From Colius striatus (lineage: Eukaryota; Chordata; Aves; Coliiformes; Coliidae), in the NCBI RefSeq assembly GCF_028858725.1, contig NC_084761.1:98605971-98669970 (forward strand): a stretch of 64,000 nucleotides of DNA, in the 5' to 3' direction. This document shows positions 23,301 through 34,715 of the stretch, one piece after another. The translations under genes and the position numbers were made by a program. The notes beneath the pieces were generated by a model. The model did no database searches and was not told where the DNA came from. It saw only the letters and a program-made list of their open reading frames with translations. How positions within the stretch are numbered: the first letter of the stretch is position 1; each line of letters begins with the position of its first letter.

Positions 23301-26300
23301 ACCGGCTCCTGCTGTGGGTTCTGGGCATCCTGGAGCCACAGATCCCCATGGGACACGTCACCCTCAGTGCAGGGTGTCCATGGGGAGCGTGAGTGTGGGT
23401 GCCCATGCCTGATGCTGCCTCCATCCCTGGCAGGGGCTGCCTGGAAGCCGGGCTGGAGTCCCTGCTGAAGGCCACGGGCAGCAACCTGCTGATCCTCCGC
23501 ATCTCTCACTGCCCCAACGTGCTGACGGACCGCTCGCTCTGGCTGGCCAGCTGCTACTGCCGGGCCCTGCAGGCTGTCACCTACAGGTGAGGCTGGCCAC
23601 CAGCATCCCCTGTGGGTCTGTAGCTGGGAGAAGGCTGGGGACATCCATGCCGTGTGCTGGGGCTCCTCCGATGCCCATCCCCACTCCCTGTCAGAGTACA
23701 ACCCCCCCGGCCCGGTGTGAAGGACCCACCTTTCCATGTCCCCAGCAGCATCCCCAGTGTCCCCAGTGCCAGCTGTCCTCCCAGCTCTCATCCTCTTCTG
23801 GCATCTTCCCATGCAGACATTTCCCTTCCAGCTCCATTCCCACTGTCCTGCTGCTGATCCCACCCCAGCTGGAGGCATCACCAGGGTCTTTGTGTGGGGA
23901 CACTGCTTTATATTAGAGGAGGGTGAAGAAGACAAGCACCAACATGGTGCTCAGTGAGCTCCAACCTGACTGTCACCTCCTGATGAAGGGGAGAAGAGAC
24001 CTCAAGGTCCCTGTGTCCTGGTAGGGAGGAACAGCCTGCCTGAGGATTGCTAACACCCAGCTTGGAGACCTTGCCCAAGGTCAAGGACGTGGGATTGGTC
24101 CTGGAGGAGGTCACAGATCCTGGAGAAGATCACTGGCTGCTCCTTGGTCTTGGTCACCTACCAAAGAGGCTCTGCTGAGGAGCCAGGGCATTCTTACCAA
24201 GGAACTGCTTCTCCTACACACTCAAGGAGGATGACCCTTGCCCTGCTGCATGCTGCAGATAATCCAGCCTTGGTATCACCTTCCACCCTCATCCAGCCCA
24301 GGATGGAGAGTCCTTCAGCTGGTAAAGCACACCCAGCCAAGCTCCTCTGTTTTGGACCAAGTGAGCTCAGACCCAGCTCTGATCTGGGAACCCCAGGCCA
24401 TGAAGCATCCTGGTGCTGCTGGGTTTAGCCTAAAGACTCCTCCATCAGCCCTTCCAAGGGTGCCAAAGCGAGCCCAAGCTCCTGGCACATTGCTAACCTG
24501 TGACTCTGACTCATGCTCTAATTAACCCACCAAGCTCACAAGGGGCTCTTGGCAGCCTTGAGCTCAAGATGACACCCATCACTTATTTTTAGGCTTGCCT
24601 GAGGTTTTGAAGTAGGTTGTTTAGAGCCAGGAAGTGCAGCCTGGGTCTGGGGGAGGCAGCCTGGGGCAGTGGAACAGCATGGAACCTCTGCTTTGGGCTG
24701 GTGGCATCAGGGTGATGCTCTCTGACACCTCCCCTTCAGTGACTGGGTGCTGGCAGCTGATGGCATCAGCAAAGCTCCTCTGAGGCAGTGGCTCCAATTC
24801 TGGGTGGGCAGACAAGAGTGGCTGCAGCTAACCAGTGCTGTGGCTCATGATAAAGCCCAACCTCCACCACACCCCTCCACGAATCCAGCAGCATCCCATG
24901 AGCTCTGCTTTGATACCTCCCAAAACACCAAGGAGGAGACCCCAGGAAACCTCTGCAGCCCCCTCTGGCCATCAGCCACCTGCAGATGTGGTGGCACAAC
25001 CACAGAGCTGGCACAGAGGCCGTGGGAGTTACCACCCATCAGCTGACACGTCCTGTCCTGGCACCTTCCCCATCCACGCTGGGCAGGTGGCAAGTGGAAC
25101 CAGCCCAGGAGGATCTGCAGGGATGTTCTGTTTGCTCTGCAAGGGTACATGGCCTGGCAGTCTCAGCTCAGTCACTTGCCACCTTTGCATCTGGAGACTT
25201 CTCTCTTCACCACCAACCATCACCTTCAGCCACCAACCATCACCTTCAGCCACCAACCTCACATCAGCCTCACCTTCAGCCTCACTTTCTTCCATTTCTC
25301 TTGACACTGCACATCCACAGGCACAATTCCAGACTGAAATGCCTTCTGCTCTCCTGCATGGGCTGGTGGTGGGACTCTCTGTTTCATGGGCAGATCCTGG
25401 GTTATAGATAATGACCAGATTTGTACCTCCAGGTGCAGAGAGATGTAAGAGGAGGATGGAAGCCCAGACACAGCCCCCAGGGCGGCATCACTGTCAGAGG
25501 GGGCCACCACATGTTCTCTCTGTTGTTCCAGGAGCTCCACAGACCCTGTGGGTCATGAAGTCATCTGGGCCCTTGGAGCAGGTTGCAGAGACATCATCTC
25601 CCTCCAGGTTGCACCTCTGCACCCCTGGTAAGAGTCACCTCAGGGGGAGGCCAGGCTGAGCGAGAGGGACACGCTGGGCTGGAAGGAAATTGGGTGCCAG
25701 AGCCAGATTTGCTTGGGGGAGGAGGGTCCTCATGGGATGAGCAATCTCAGTGACCAGTTTGGGGAACTGGGGAGCTCAGCCTCATCCCTCCCTGGGTGTA
25801 GGCACCTCACTGCCAAGCTGGGAGTGTTTCCAGGGAGGTTGCTAACACCAGAGATGACGGGGGAGCTGTGATGGGTCTGGTAGGCAACACTGAACACCAA
25901 GCACTTGTCTGAGCTCCTCACTGCTCATGTAACTGCAGCCTTGAATCACAGAATCATTTTGGTTGGAAAAGACCTTTAAACTCATCAAGCCCCAGCCCTG
26001 CCCTCACCTTGCCCAGCCCAGCCCAGCACTACCCCATGGCCCTCAGCCCCATGGCTTTGGGATCCCTCCAGGGCTGGGCACTGCCCCAGCTCCCTGGGCA
26101 GCCTGGCACAGGGGTGACACCCCTCTCAGGGAAACAGTTCTGCCTCAGCTCCAGCCTCAACCTCCCCTGGGGCAGCTTGAGGCTGTTTGCTCTTGTCCTG
26201 TCATTCATCACTGGGGAGCAGAGCCCAACCCCCAGCTCCCTGCAGCCTCCTGTTGCAGAGAGTGATCAGGGATGTTTTTAAAGGGGTGTCAAGTGGTTGC

Positions 26301-29300
26301 TTAGGAAGAGAAGTGCAGCTGCCCTCTGGAAAAGCACTTGAGGGACATGAAGGTGCTGGTGGATCTGTGTCTCACAAAGTCTGGGTGGTCAGGCATTGAC
26401 AGCTCACAGAGCAAGTCACTTGGCTCCTCACCTCCATGCCATGGGGCTGCCTCCTGGGCAGGTTGAGGGGCAGGTTCCCCTGGCTCAGGGGGCACAGGAA
26501 TGTGTCCAGGTGGGGTTGGAAACCTCCTGAGAAGGAGCCTCCACAGCCTCCCTGGGCAGCCTGGGCCAGGGCTCCCTCCCTCAGCACCAAAGGACTTGCT
26601 CCTCCTGTGCCAGGGGCACTGCCTGTGTGCCAGCCTGTGCCTGGGCTAACAGGGGGTAACCCTGTCCTGCCACTGGACACTACAGAAAACAGTGTCACCC
26701 CATCCTGCTGACACCCACCTTTTAGGTGCTGTTAAGTGTTGTTGAGGTCCCTCCTCAGTCTTGTCTTCATCCAGAAGCTGGGTGTCAGTGGCTCCTTTCT
26801 TCCCTGGGGGAAACACGACAAGGCATGTGGGCTTTGCCTGAGCCAGAGGCCCAGCCTCCTGCTTCTGGTCCAATTACTGCAAGCAACAGAGTTCAGGGTG
26901 ATTCAGACCTCCAAAGGTGGAGGGTTTGGGGCAGAGGGACTGCACTGAGTGCACAGACCTGCTCTACCCTGGCTGCAGCACAGCCTGGGCTGGTTGCTCA
27001 GGCAGAGACACCTCCCACCAGCATTACAACCCCAGGATTGGTGTGCTGGGAGAAGTCCCATCCTGGAAGCATTTATGGTTGGAGGTGAGCTTCTCTGGCA
27101 GCCCTCACACCCAGCTCTTTCCTTCTTGCTCTCCCCAGCCAGCAGCCCACTCGCTTCAGCAACCGCTGCCTGCAGATGATCGGGCGGTGCTGGCCGCACC
27201 TGCGGGCGCTGGGCATCGGGGGCGCCGGCTGCGGCGTCCAGGGACTCGCCTCCTTAGGTAGGCAGCTCTCCTGGAGGGGACAGGGAGGAGGGCAACCTGG
27301 CTGGAGGCAGGGGATGCCCCCAAGGAGATGCCCCATGGGAGTGGAGAAGCCCGTGCCGAGGGCTCTGGGTGCACAGGGCTGCTCGTCGGTGCCACCCCTT
27401 TGCCCTGATGGTGGGTGCCTCCATCCTTCCAGCTCGGAACTGCATGAGGCTTCAGGTCCTGGAGCTGGATCACATGGCAGAGATCAACCAGGAGGTTGCA
27501 GCAGAGGTGTGTCGAGAGGGGCTGAAGGGGCTGGAGATGCTGGTGCTGACCTCCACGCCGGTCACCCCCAAAGCCCTGCTGCACTTCAACAGTGAGTAGC
27601 AGCGCTGGGGGAGGGGGGCACGTAGCAGCATCCATTGACCAAAGGGCCACAGGCATCCAGATCCGTGAACCAGGCCTCTGCCTTCCAGACTCACCTGCAG
27701 GAACCCACTGCCAGCACTGGAAGGTGTTGGGGGCTCCATGGTGGAAGGTTGCTGAGAGGGAATCCAACAGCCTCCTTCCAAGGACAGGTTAAGGACAGCC
27801 TGACCTTGCCTCGGGCTGTAGGGCGGATGGAGACACTCCCTCCATGCTCCCCTTGGTGTAATCATAGAATCATTTTGCTTGGAAAAGACCTTTCACATCA
27901 TCAAATCCAACCCCTGCCCTCACCCTGCCCAGCCCAGCACTACCCCATGGCCCTCAGCACCTCAGCCCCACGGCTTTGGGATCCCTCCAGGGCTGGGCAC
28001 TCCCCCAGCTCCCTGGGCAGCCTGGCACAGGGGTGACACCCCTCTCAGGGAAACAGTTCTGCCTCAGCTCCAGCCTCAACCTCCCCTGAGCCCATTTCCT
28101 CTTGTCCCATCACTTGGGAGCAGAGACTGACCTCCACCTCACCACAACCCTCTATCAGGCAGCTGCAGGGAGTGCTCTTGTCTCCCCTCAGCCTCCTCTG
28201 CTCCAGATTAAACAACCCCAGGTCCCTCAGCTGCTCCTGATCAGGCTTGTTCTCTCAATGTCAGTGGCACACCCCAGGTTCACCCAGGTGTATCTGAGCT
28301 TGGAGTCACACGGCTCACTGAAGCCATTTGCCAGGATGGGAGCTCCTGGTTTTGAGGAGCCCATTCCTTGGTGGTCATGGCACACGTGGCTGTGGTTGGA
28401 GTTGCTGGAAACTCACCCCTCTGAGTGGAATAGCGAGGGATTCCCAAGGAAGCAGGAGGCTGATGATCTGGGGTAGGACAACCAGGGACTGTCTCATTAA
28501 CCATTGTCCTGCCTACAGAGGCCTTGGCCACCAAAAAAGTGTCCCCATCCATCTTCAGGTGAGGTTCCTCCAAGTTCATAAGGTTTAGAGGAGAACTGGG
28601 TGGGTTTTAGGGTCCACCCTGGCTGTGGAGAAGCCTTCTGCCATGAGGTATGGGGAGGCCAGGCCGTGTCTCTGCCCCCAGGTGTGTGCCGGAACCTCAA
28701 GTCCATCGTGGTGCAGGTGGGCATCGTGGATTACTTCAAGGAGCCCCACAGCCCTGAAGCCAAGAAGATGTTTGAAGAAATGGTGAACAAGCTCCAGGTA
28801 AAGGATGCCACTGCCAGGTCACTCATGTGTCACCAATCTCCTCTCCTTGTAGGCACTGAGGACAATGTCTTGCCCACGGCTTCAGTCCTTCAGCAGGGAG
28901 CCTTTTAGCTCTCTGTTCTTCAGCCACACATCCCAGAGGCTCAGACAGGATCAGACATGCTGTGATTCGTTCCCATTGCTCTATCCAGGACTGATGGTCC
29001 GGGAGTTTCTGCCCTGGGGATAGGAAAGGGCCATTGCCTCCTTCACAGGGCCCTTCACTTGCTGAACACTCTCAAGTGATTCAAAATCTCCCCCTGGAAA
29101 CAGGAGCAGGGCTCATTTTAGTTAGGCTGAGCTGCAGATCTGGTTTGGCTTGTGATGCTCAGCAGGGCTCGAGCTGTCCTTGACCTGTCCAGGGTCTCCA
29201 AAGCATCTGCATCCACATCCAAGGGGAAAAAGAGGTTCCTCTGTTTCACATCATCCTCTGGTTGGGCTCCCACAGAGGCCCAAGTGGAGACTCCCGTGAG

Positions 29301-30397
29301 ATGCTGAGCAGGGCCCAGCACACAGACAGATGCTGACAGAGGCCCAGCACTGCAGCTGGAGGGGAAGGGATGGCTGATGGAGCTCCTGCTCCTCTGCCAA
29401 GCCCTGGCACGGCAACAGCAGCCAGACAGAGCCGTGGGCACCCCCAGGAGCCTTCAGACAGGAGCCATTTGGGCTGGGCTTTCCTGGCCTGGCCACCCAC
29501 ACCCCTGTGTGACAGTGTGTGCCTCACACTGCGACTGTCCTCTGGAAGCAGCAGACACCAAACCAAACCCAGAGCTGGCTGCAAGGGAGCAGGGTGGAGA
29601 GGCATTGAGCCAGTCCTGCAAGGGAGCAGAGTGGAGAGGCATTGAGCCAGTCCTGCAAGGGAGCAGGGTGGAGAGGCATTGAGCCAGTCCTGCAAGGGAG
29701 CAGGGTGGAGAGGCATTGAGCCAGTCCTGCAAGGGAGCAGGGTGGAGAGGCATTGAGGCAGTCCTGCAAGGAAGCCAAATCCCTGTGGGATGGCCAGAAA
29801 AGACCTTTAAACTGCTGAGTCCCAGCCCTGCCCTCACCCTGCCCAGCCCAGCACTACCCCACAGCCCTCAGCACCTCAGCCCCACGCCTTTGGGGTCCCT
29901 CCAGGGCTGGGCACTGCCCCAGCTCCCTGGGCAGCCTGGCACAGGGGCTGACACCCCTCTCAGGGAAACAGTTCTGCCTCAGCTCCAACCTCAACCTCCC
30001 CTGGGGTGATTTGAGGCTGTTTCCTCTTGTCCTTTCTCTGGTTACTTGGGAAAGGAGTCCAACCTCGCCCCAGCCACAGCCTCCTGTGGGGGGGTGTCAG
30101 AGGGCTCCTGTGTCCCCTCATCCTCTTCTCCAGGCTGGACACCCCCATTCCCTCAGCCCCTCCCCAGCCCCCTGTGCTCCAGCCCCCTCCCCAGCTCTGG
30201 CCCCGCTGCAGTGTGATGGAGGGATCAGGGCAGGCTCCTTCCCACGGTGGCAATTCCAGGTTGTCCTCTCCTGCCTCTGGCCCAACCCGTGCTGCCAGGC
30301 CCTGCACCGACCCCCCTCTCTGCTCCTCTTCCAGGCCCTGAGGAAGAGACCAGGCTTCTCCAAGATTTTACACATCAAAGTGGAAGGAGGCTGTTAG
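17394..30397 (+). CDS. FBXO41: FBXO41, neuronal F-box protein 41
   Basis: Twelve coding exons: 17394-18115, 20038-20317, 21216-21295, 21382-21683, 21957-22198, 22556-22671, 23434-23586, 25532-25627, 27139-27257, 27433-27591, 28682-28797, 30335-30397; 2448 nt, 815 aa, all phases consistent. The N terminus MASLDLPYRCPRCGEHKRF carries a zinc finger (C10, C13, H28, H33). A long coiled coil covers about residues 135-300. A serine/acid-rich linker contains STEGEEGDVSDVGSRTTESE. The F-box lies near 490-532 (ISPEILKMRAALFCIFTYLD), followed by a leucine-rich region with CRALQAVTYR and LRALGIGGAGCGVQGLASL, and the family end HIKVEGGC. F-box proteins recruit substrates to SKP1-CUL1 ubiquitin ligases; FBXO41 is known as a neuron-enriched member needed in the developing cerebellum. 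An in-frame TGA 21 nt upstream fixes the start. The end of exon 2 (donor GAG/GTGTGG) is the least certain junction. Introns hold many CR1s. Confidence 0.96.
18255..18515 (+). mobile_element. CR1 LINE fragment in FBXO41 intron
   Basis: Sense-strand CR1 from GGACAGGGCAAGAGGAAACG to the tail AAAAGTCCTTTCCAACCAAA. It includes the AGGCTGCCCAGGGAGCTGGG module of the commonest CR1 type in the window. Confidence 0.88.
18855..19140 (+). repeat. GTGTGCATGG minisatellite and (GT)n
   Basis: Degenerate units near 14 bp (GTGTGCATGGCTGG) repeat to about 19060; a clean (GT)8 run lies at 19123-19139. The tract is in the first coding-exon intron of FBXO41. Confidence 0.8.
19185..19815 (+). mobile_element. CR1 LINE, longer 3' fragment in FBXO41 intron
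   Basis: Sense-strand CR1 from GCAGCATGCCCAGGAGGGTG to the tail CCCAATTGATTCTGTGGTCA. Bases 19524-19592 carry rare variants (GAGCGATAGAACAAGAAG) shared, in reverse complement, only with the copy at 22773-23305. Confidence 0.92.
20424..20830 (+). repeat. 18-bp minisatellite, about 22 units
   Basis: Unit TGATGCTGGAGATGGGGG with GAGAGGGGGA and GGGATGGGG variants and two inserts reading GAGAGCATAGGG. It is the expanded version of the short array at 16798-16868 and lies in the intron after coding exon 2 of FBXO41. The open frame through it (GDDAGEGDDAGE type) is not coding. Confidence 0.93.
20905..21157 (+). mobile_element. CR1 LINE 3' fragment, second copy of a duplicated block
   Basis: Sense-strand CR1 from GGCCTCAAGTTGCCCCAGGG to the tail CCGGTTCTGTGACTCTACAA. 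With its left flank from 20724 it repeats 16786-17165. It ends about 60 bp before the acceptor of the exon at 21216. Confidence 0.9.
21759..21941 (+). mobile_element. CR1 LINE 3' end abutting an FBXO41 splice acceptor
   Basis: Sense-strand CR1 with GCTGCCCAGGGAGGGTGTGG, CACACCTGGACACGTTCCTG and the tail CCCTTCCAACCCCATCACGT then GTGGTTCTATG. It fills most of a 273-bp intron, and the tail stops only about 15 nt before the AG at 21955-21956. Confidence 0.9.
22773..23305 (-). mobile_element. CR1 LINE, inverted relative to the copy at 19185
   Basis: Minus-strand CR1 in the FBXO41 intron 22672-23433. Its 22996-23064 segment is an exact reverse complement of 19524-19592 over about 69 bp. Flanking parts differ and resemble other copies (GGGATGGGGACTGCACCATG also occurs, inverted, near 42240). 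Confidence 0.92.
25206..25285. repeat. Short tandem repeat, about 21 bp, 3-4 units
   Basis: CACCAACCATCACCTTCAGC repeats about three times, with decayed units after it. It lies in the FBXO41 intron before the exon at 25532. Confidence 0.8.
25944..26275 (-). mobile_element. CR1 LINE fragment in FBXO41 intron
   Basis: Starts with the inverse tail AATCACAGAATCATTTTGGT, then GGAAAAGACCTTTAAACTCA, and continues through the GGGAAACAGTTCTGCCTCAG module. Antisense to FBXO41. Confidence 0.92.
26448..26770 (-). mobile_element. CR1 LINE fragment, second subfamily, in FBXO41 intron
   Basis: Minus-strand CR1 of the type with GGGGTTGGAAACCTCCTGAG, GGAGCCTCCACAGCCTCCCT and CAGCACCAAAGGACTTGCTC. The 3' tail is missing or diverged at the left end. 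Confidence 0.85.
27858..28245 (-). mobile_element. CR1 LINE fragment in FBXO41 intron
   Basis: Starts AATCATAGAATCATTTTGCT and runs through GATCCCTCCAGGGCTGGGCA and the CAGCCTCAACCTCCCC module, with a diverged right end. Antisense to FBXO41. Confidence 0.9.
29576..29770. repeat. 37-bp minisatellite, about 5 units
   Basis: Unit begins CCTGCAAGGGAGCAGGGTGG and ends AGAGGCATTGAGCCAGT (37 bp), nearly identical between units. It lies in the last intron of FBXO41, immediately next to a CR1. Confidence 0.95.
29795..30215 (-). mobile_element. CR1 LINE fragment in last FBXO41 intron
   Basis: Starts with the inverse tail piece CAGAAAAGACCTTTAAACTG and includes GGGTCCCTCCAGGGCTGGGC and GGGAAACAGTTCTGCCTCAG. 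Antisense to FBXO41; the extreme tail repeat is missing. Confidence 0.9.
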
Positions 30398-31083
30398 CCC
30401 TTCAGGGACACCACCAAGCACATTCCCTCCTGTGCCCCATGGAGCCAGCGGCCCCTCGGAACCGAACCCACGGCCCGGCGCCGGCCCATGCACAAAACAA
30501 CCCCAAACTCTTGCAGGCCTTAGTGACTGGCAGCTGGTGCCCAGCCCTGGGGACAGCTCCTGGGCAAGAAGGTGCTACTTAAGGATATTTTTATGGCTGC
30601 CCAAAGAGGCAGAGCTCTGCTCTTTCCCGGGAGAGACAACGGCTTCAACCCCCCGCTGCGGCTGCTCATTGCCAAGGATCCTTCTCTGGGGAATGGCTTC
30701 TCTTCCCTCACATGCTGTCTCTGGGACGGGAGTTTTGGCTGTTTGGTGGGAGCTGAGGTGGCTCAGCCCATCCCTGTGGGCTCCCTGCAGAGTGCTGGGC
30801 TCAGCTGCCTCCCAGCTGGAGATGGGGTGGGATGGGGCCGTTCCTCCGGAGGAAATGGTGCTCAGCATCCCCGCAGGGCTTCTGCTCCTCCTGTCACTCG
30901 TTTAACAGAGGGGCACCCAAACCTGGCCTGGTGCTGCCCAGAAACCAGCAGCCACAACAGCCCAAGGTTGGCAGAGCTGCATCCCAGGGGGCTGTAGGAG
31001 CCAGAGGACACCGGGAAGGGATGGTGGCTCTTCCAGAGGATTCCAGCCTCATCTCCTCTCCACCCAAACCCTCCTGCCAAGGC

Positions 31084-31089
31084 AATAAA
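31084..31089 (+). terminator. Candidate proximal FBXO41 poly(A) signal
   Basis: AATAAA about 690 bp after the stop codon. It could give a short 3'UTR isoform. Confidence 0.4.
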
Positions 31090-33690
31090 CCATCCTCAGA
31101 ATCCTCGTCCACCAGGAAACACGGGTCATGCTTCTGTCTCCACCAACATCCACCACCAGCTCAGGCTTCCTCCAGAGCCAGCTGTCCCATGGGGAGAGAG
31201 GGACTGGCGTGGGCCACCCGCCTCTGCCATCTCATCACCTTCCTGAGCAGCCTGAAGGAGAAACCGTGGCCAAATCATCCAGCAATCCACAGCTGCTGGT
31301 GAGAGCACCGACCCAACTGCCCCGGGACATCCCCTGTCTACAGCCACAGCCGGGTTTTGGACCTCTGCTTGGTTCCTTCTGGCTGGCCTCTGCCTGCAAG
31401 GACATCATCAGCCCCAAAACACCCTTCTTGTTCCAAAGGAAAAGGCTCTTGAAAGGCATCTGGTGGGGTCAGGCGTCTCCATCCTCCCCCCTTGGGTTTG
31501 AGCCTGAGGGTGCCCAGGCCATGGGGACACCCAGCGCAGCACTGCCAGCAGCAGGGACAGCCTGGCCTTACCCCCAGCCCCAGCAGCACCTGCTCGGGCA
31601 CAACGTGCTCAGCTGAGAGGAAAAGCACATTTGAGGGTGTTTTGTCTTCTCTGCACCGTGGTTGGAGGTTTTGGTGTCTGCTGTGAGCTTCCTCCAGCCC
31701 TCCTGGGGTGATGGGCTGCCGTGGAGCATCCCCTCAGGAGGGAGAAGGCTGCAGACCCATCCTGGTACCACCTTCCTCATCTACAGCACGAGAGCCACAG
31801 ACCTCAGCCGAGGGCTCCCAGCCCATGGGGACCCCAAGGACAGAAAGGAAGATTTGATTCCCAGTTGCTGAAGCTGGTGGTGGGCTGGAGGGAGCTCCTG
31901 AGTCTCCAACCCGAGAAGGCACCTCAGGAGGTCATTCCATCCACCCCTCGTCCCATCTACGCCGTCTCCTCCGAAACAGGGTAAGGTTTTTTGGCCATAA
32001 CCCCTCTCCCTCCTTTGAAGCACCTCCAGCTTTCCAGGAGAAGGCTGTTCCCTGTATGCACAAAATGTGGGAGGCCCCCTCCCCTCAACAAAAACCCCCC
32101 ACCTGGGAGAAACTACCACGTCCCACCACGTCCCTGTGGGCAGCGTCGGACGAGCTCCCCAGCACCGCTGGGGTCGAGCTTCACCCTGGGGGAGGCTGGG
32201 ACACGTGTAATCCAGGGGCAAGAGGGGCAAAGGGTGCCCCAACCAGCAACAAACAACCCACCTCAATGTGTTTAGCAGCTTGTTAGCAATGCTAAACCCC
32301 CACCCTGGGGAAGCACCCAACCCCAACAGCCCACCAGTGTGGTCCCAGCTGAGCCATCCCCGCCCGAAATGGCTCAGAGACTTGTGGAGTTCCCTTGGAG
32401 AGCAAAGAAAGTGGAGTATTTATTTCTATAGAGAAAAAACAAAAAAGCTAGCAAGATTTTAAAGGAAAAGTTCTATACTCAGCATGTTTATGCACTCTGT
32501 GCTTCAAGACTATCGTGTTGGAGAGTCGTGTGTGAGGACTGAAGGTGGCTGCTCCAGGCCTGTGCCCGGCTCCCACGGGACGTGGGGAGGGGGAGTGATG
32601 GAAAGCAGAGGGAGATGTGGGGAACTCTTGGTGCATGGGGGTGGGTGATATCCCCATCCCCTCACTGCCACCAGAGTTTGGTAAGTCACAGCAGCACAAG
32701 CTCACCTGAGTTTGGGGCATTACTGAGACCAGACCAAACCAAACCAGACCGAACCATCTGCCTCCCCTTGGGGCATGCCCAAACCACCACGGGTTTACAC
32801 AATGTCCTGCCATGACACAAGAGCTTGAGCAGCTTCCAGGGCTGGAAGACAGTGAGATTTCCCACCCTCATTTTGCTTGATGGGTCCCTTCCTCCTCCTC
32901 AGCTGGGGATGAAGGCGTCAGTGAGAGCCCTGTGTCTCCTCAGCCCTCCTGGTGCCTCCTAATTGCATGTTGTTAATGGCAAGGAGCTCATTAAGTGTTT
33001 CCTGCCCTGCAATGCCAGGTGCATGGTTTCCCTGCTGCTTTCCCTCCCCAGATCCCCCATCAGTGGCCCCATCCTCAGGCGATGCTGCCCGTGGGGATCA
33101 CCACGTGGGTTTCCCTCGTGGAACGATGGAGATGCACCAAAAGATCAAATCCCCTGGGAATGCCTGGAAACCAGGAGGGAAGGGAGAGCTGCAGCCTGTG
33201 CTCAACCCTAGAGCAGACCCCAGAGAAGTCACTCTGCAGTGACAATCCCCAGGGTGCAGCAGCCTGGAGCAGGACCAGCAGCGTTCACTCGGGGTCACGG
33301 TGACAACCAGATCTGCCAGGGTTTGGGTGGATGGTGCTGCCTGGTTCCAGCTTCCCACAGGACCAAGGTTTGGGGCAGATTTATCCCTTTTCTAGTGGCT
33401 TTGCCCAAAGTTTCTCCATGGGCAAAGTCAGCAGCACCCTCCTCTGGCTTGGGTTTGGGTGCCAAGGAGGGATGTGGAGAGGAACATGAGCAGCAGAGGC
33501 AGCTCCAGGGGCAAATTCAGCCCAGATCTGTGGGTCTGTCTCCCATGTGTGTTGGGTTTTGCTGCTTTGCCTCCTCCCTCAACCCCTGCACCCCAACTTG
33601 GGGGTCCAGGGGAGAGGAAAAAGATCCCCCCTCAAGTTGGCTCCATCCAAAGAGGGTTTGAAACCTTTTCATCGAGCAAAAAAAGGTGAG

Positions 33691-33696
33691 AATAAA
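33691..33696 (+). terminator. Candidate middle FBXO41 poly(A) signal
   Basis: AATAAA in GGTGAGAATAAACCACC context, between the proximal and distal candidates. Motif match only. Confidence 0.3.
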
Positions 33697-34692
33697 CCAC
33701 CCCACCTCTGTCTGTGTGTCACAGCCCCAGGGGCCACCTGAGGCACATCCTAATGGTCCTGGATCCTCCCAAAGGCTTGGAATTGGGTTAAAACAGAACA
33801 ACAGAAAGGACAAAACCATTGAAAGTGTTGCTAAAGGCTCTTAAAGCAACTTTTAAAAGCTCTTAAAGCCCTCAGGGGTCACAGAGGAGCCCACCCAGGA
33901 GCCAGGGCATTGCTTGAGCCTCTCAGTTTGTGCTGAAAACCCACAGGTGGAGGGTGAAGGGAATCGATGTGGAATGATGAGATGCTTTAAAACAAAAGAA
34001 AACAAGCAAAAAAAGAGAGAAACAACCCCCCCAAAAAAGCAAAGAGATTTCAGCAGCTGCTTTGTTGGGTGTTGCTGCAAGGTGAGGGCTGTGAGGAAAG
34101 ACCCTCCCCATGGCTGAGAGGTAAAACGATCCCTGCAGCAGGAGAAACGCTCCCTGAGGGGAAAAGCTGCTCCCAGACAGGAGGAAAATGTGTCCAAAGT
34201 GCCCGAAAGCAGCGAGGAGGGGAAAGGCTGCCGTGCTGCAGCCCGAGGGAAGCGCGGGGCGGGCCGGGCCGGTGCAATGGGGCGGGAGGGGGTGGGATCT
34301 GGGGAAGGGGGAGAGGTGAACGCACAGTTTGCTCCGAGATAATCAGAGGCCACAGCCCCCCCGAGGGGAGACAAATCCGTGCTGTAGGGCTGGGTGTTGA
34401 AAGGCTGAAAGGCGATGGCTGCTCTCCTGTGGCTGCTCCCCCGCCGGGGAGGGGGTGAGGGAGGCTGTGGGGGTTTGGGGGTACAGGGTGTGGGAGATGG
34501 GGTGAAGGGGGTGGCTGCTGCCCCGGGGGGAGCCCGTGTTTTTAGCACTTTGGTCGGTTACTCTCACCTGTAGACGCACTTTGATGTTGTTGCTTCGAAA
34601 CTTTGCCGAGTGTAAACCATGTGTATTTAATGACTTACAGCCAAAAAATAGCCCAAAGCGCCGCGGCCAGGGCGGCTTCTGCCTCGGTGTGG

Positions 34693-34698
34693 AATAAA
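34693..34698 (+). terminator. Candidate distal FBXO41 poly(A) signal
   Basis: AATAAA in GTGTGGAATAAAGGCTCTTT, at the end of the CR1-free stretch and about 1 kb before the convergent end of CCT7. Confidence 0.45.
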
Positions 34699-34715
34699 GG
34701 CTCTTTAAGAGATGG

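Larger units (their letters stand above)
30398..34715 (+). other. Probable long FBXO41 3'UTR
   Basis: From the FBXO41 stop to about 34715 I find no CR1, although CR1s are frequent on both sides. The stretch ends in AT-rich, UTR-like DNA (GTGTATTTAATGACTTACAG) and holds three AATAAA hexamers on the plus strand. Long 3'UTRs are usual for brain genes of this kind. The ORFs inside show no recognisable domains. The 3' end is inferred. Confidence 0.5.
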
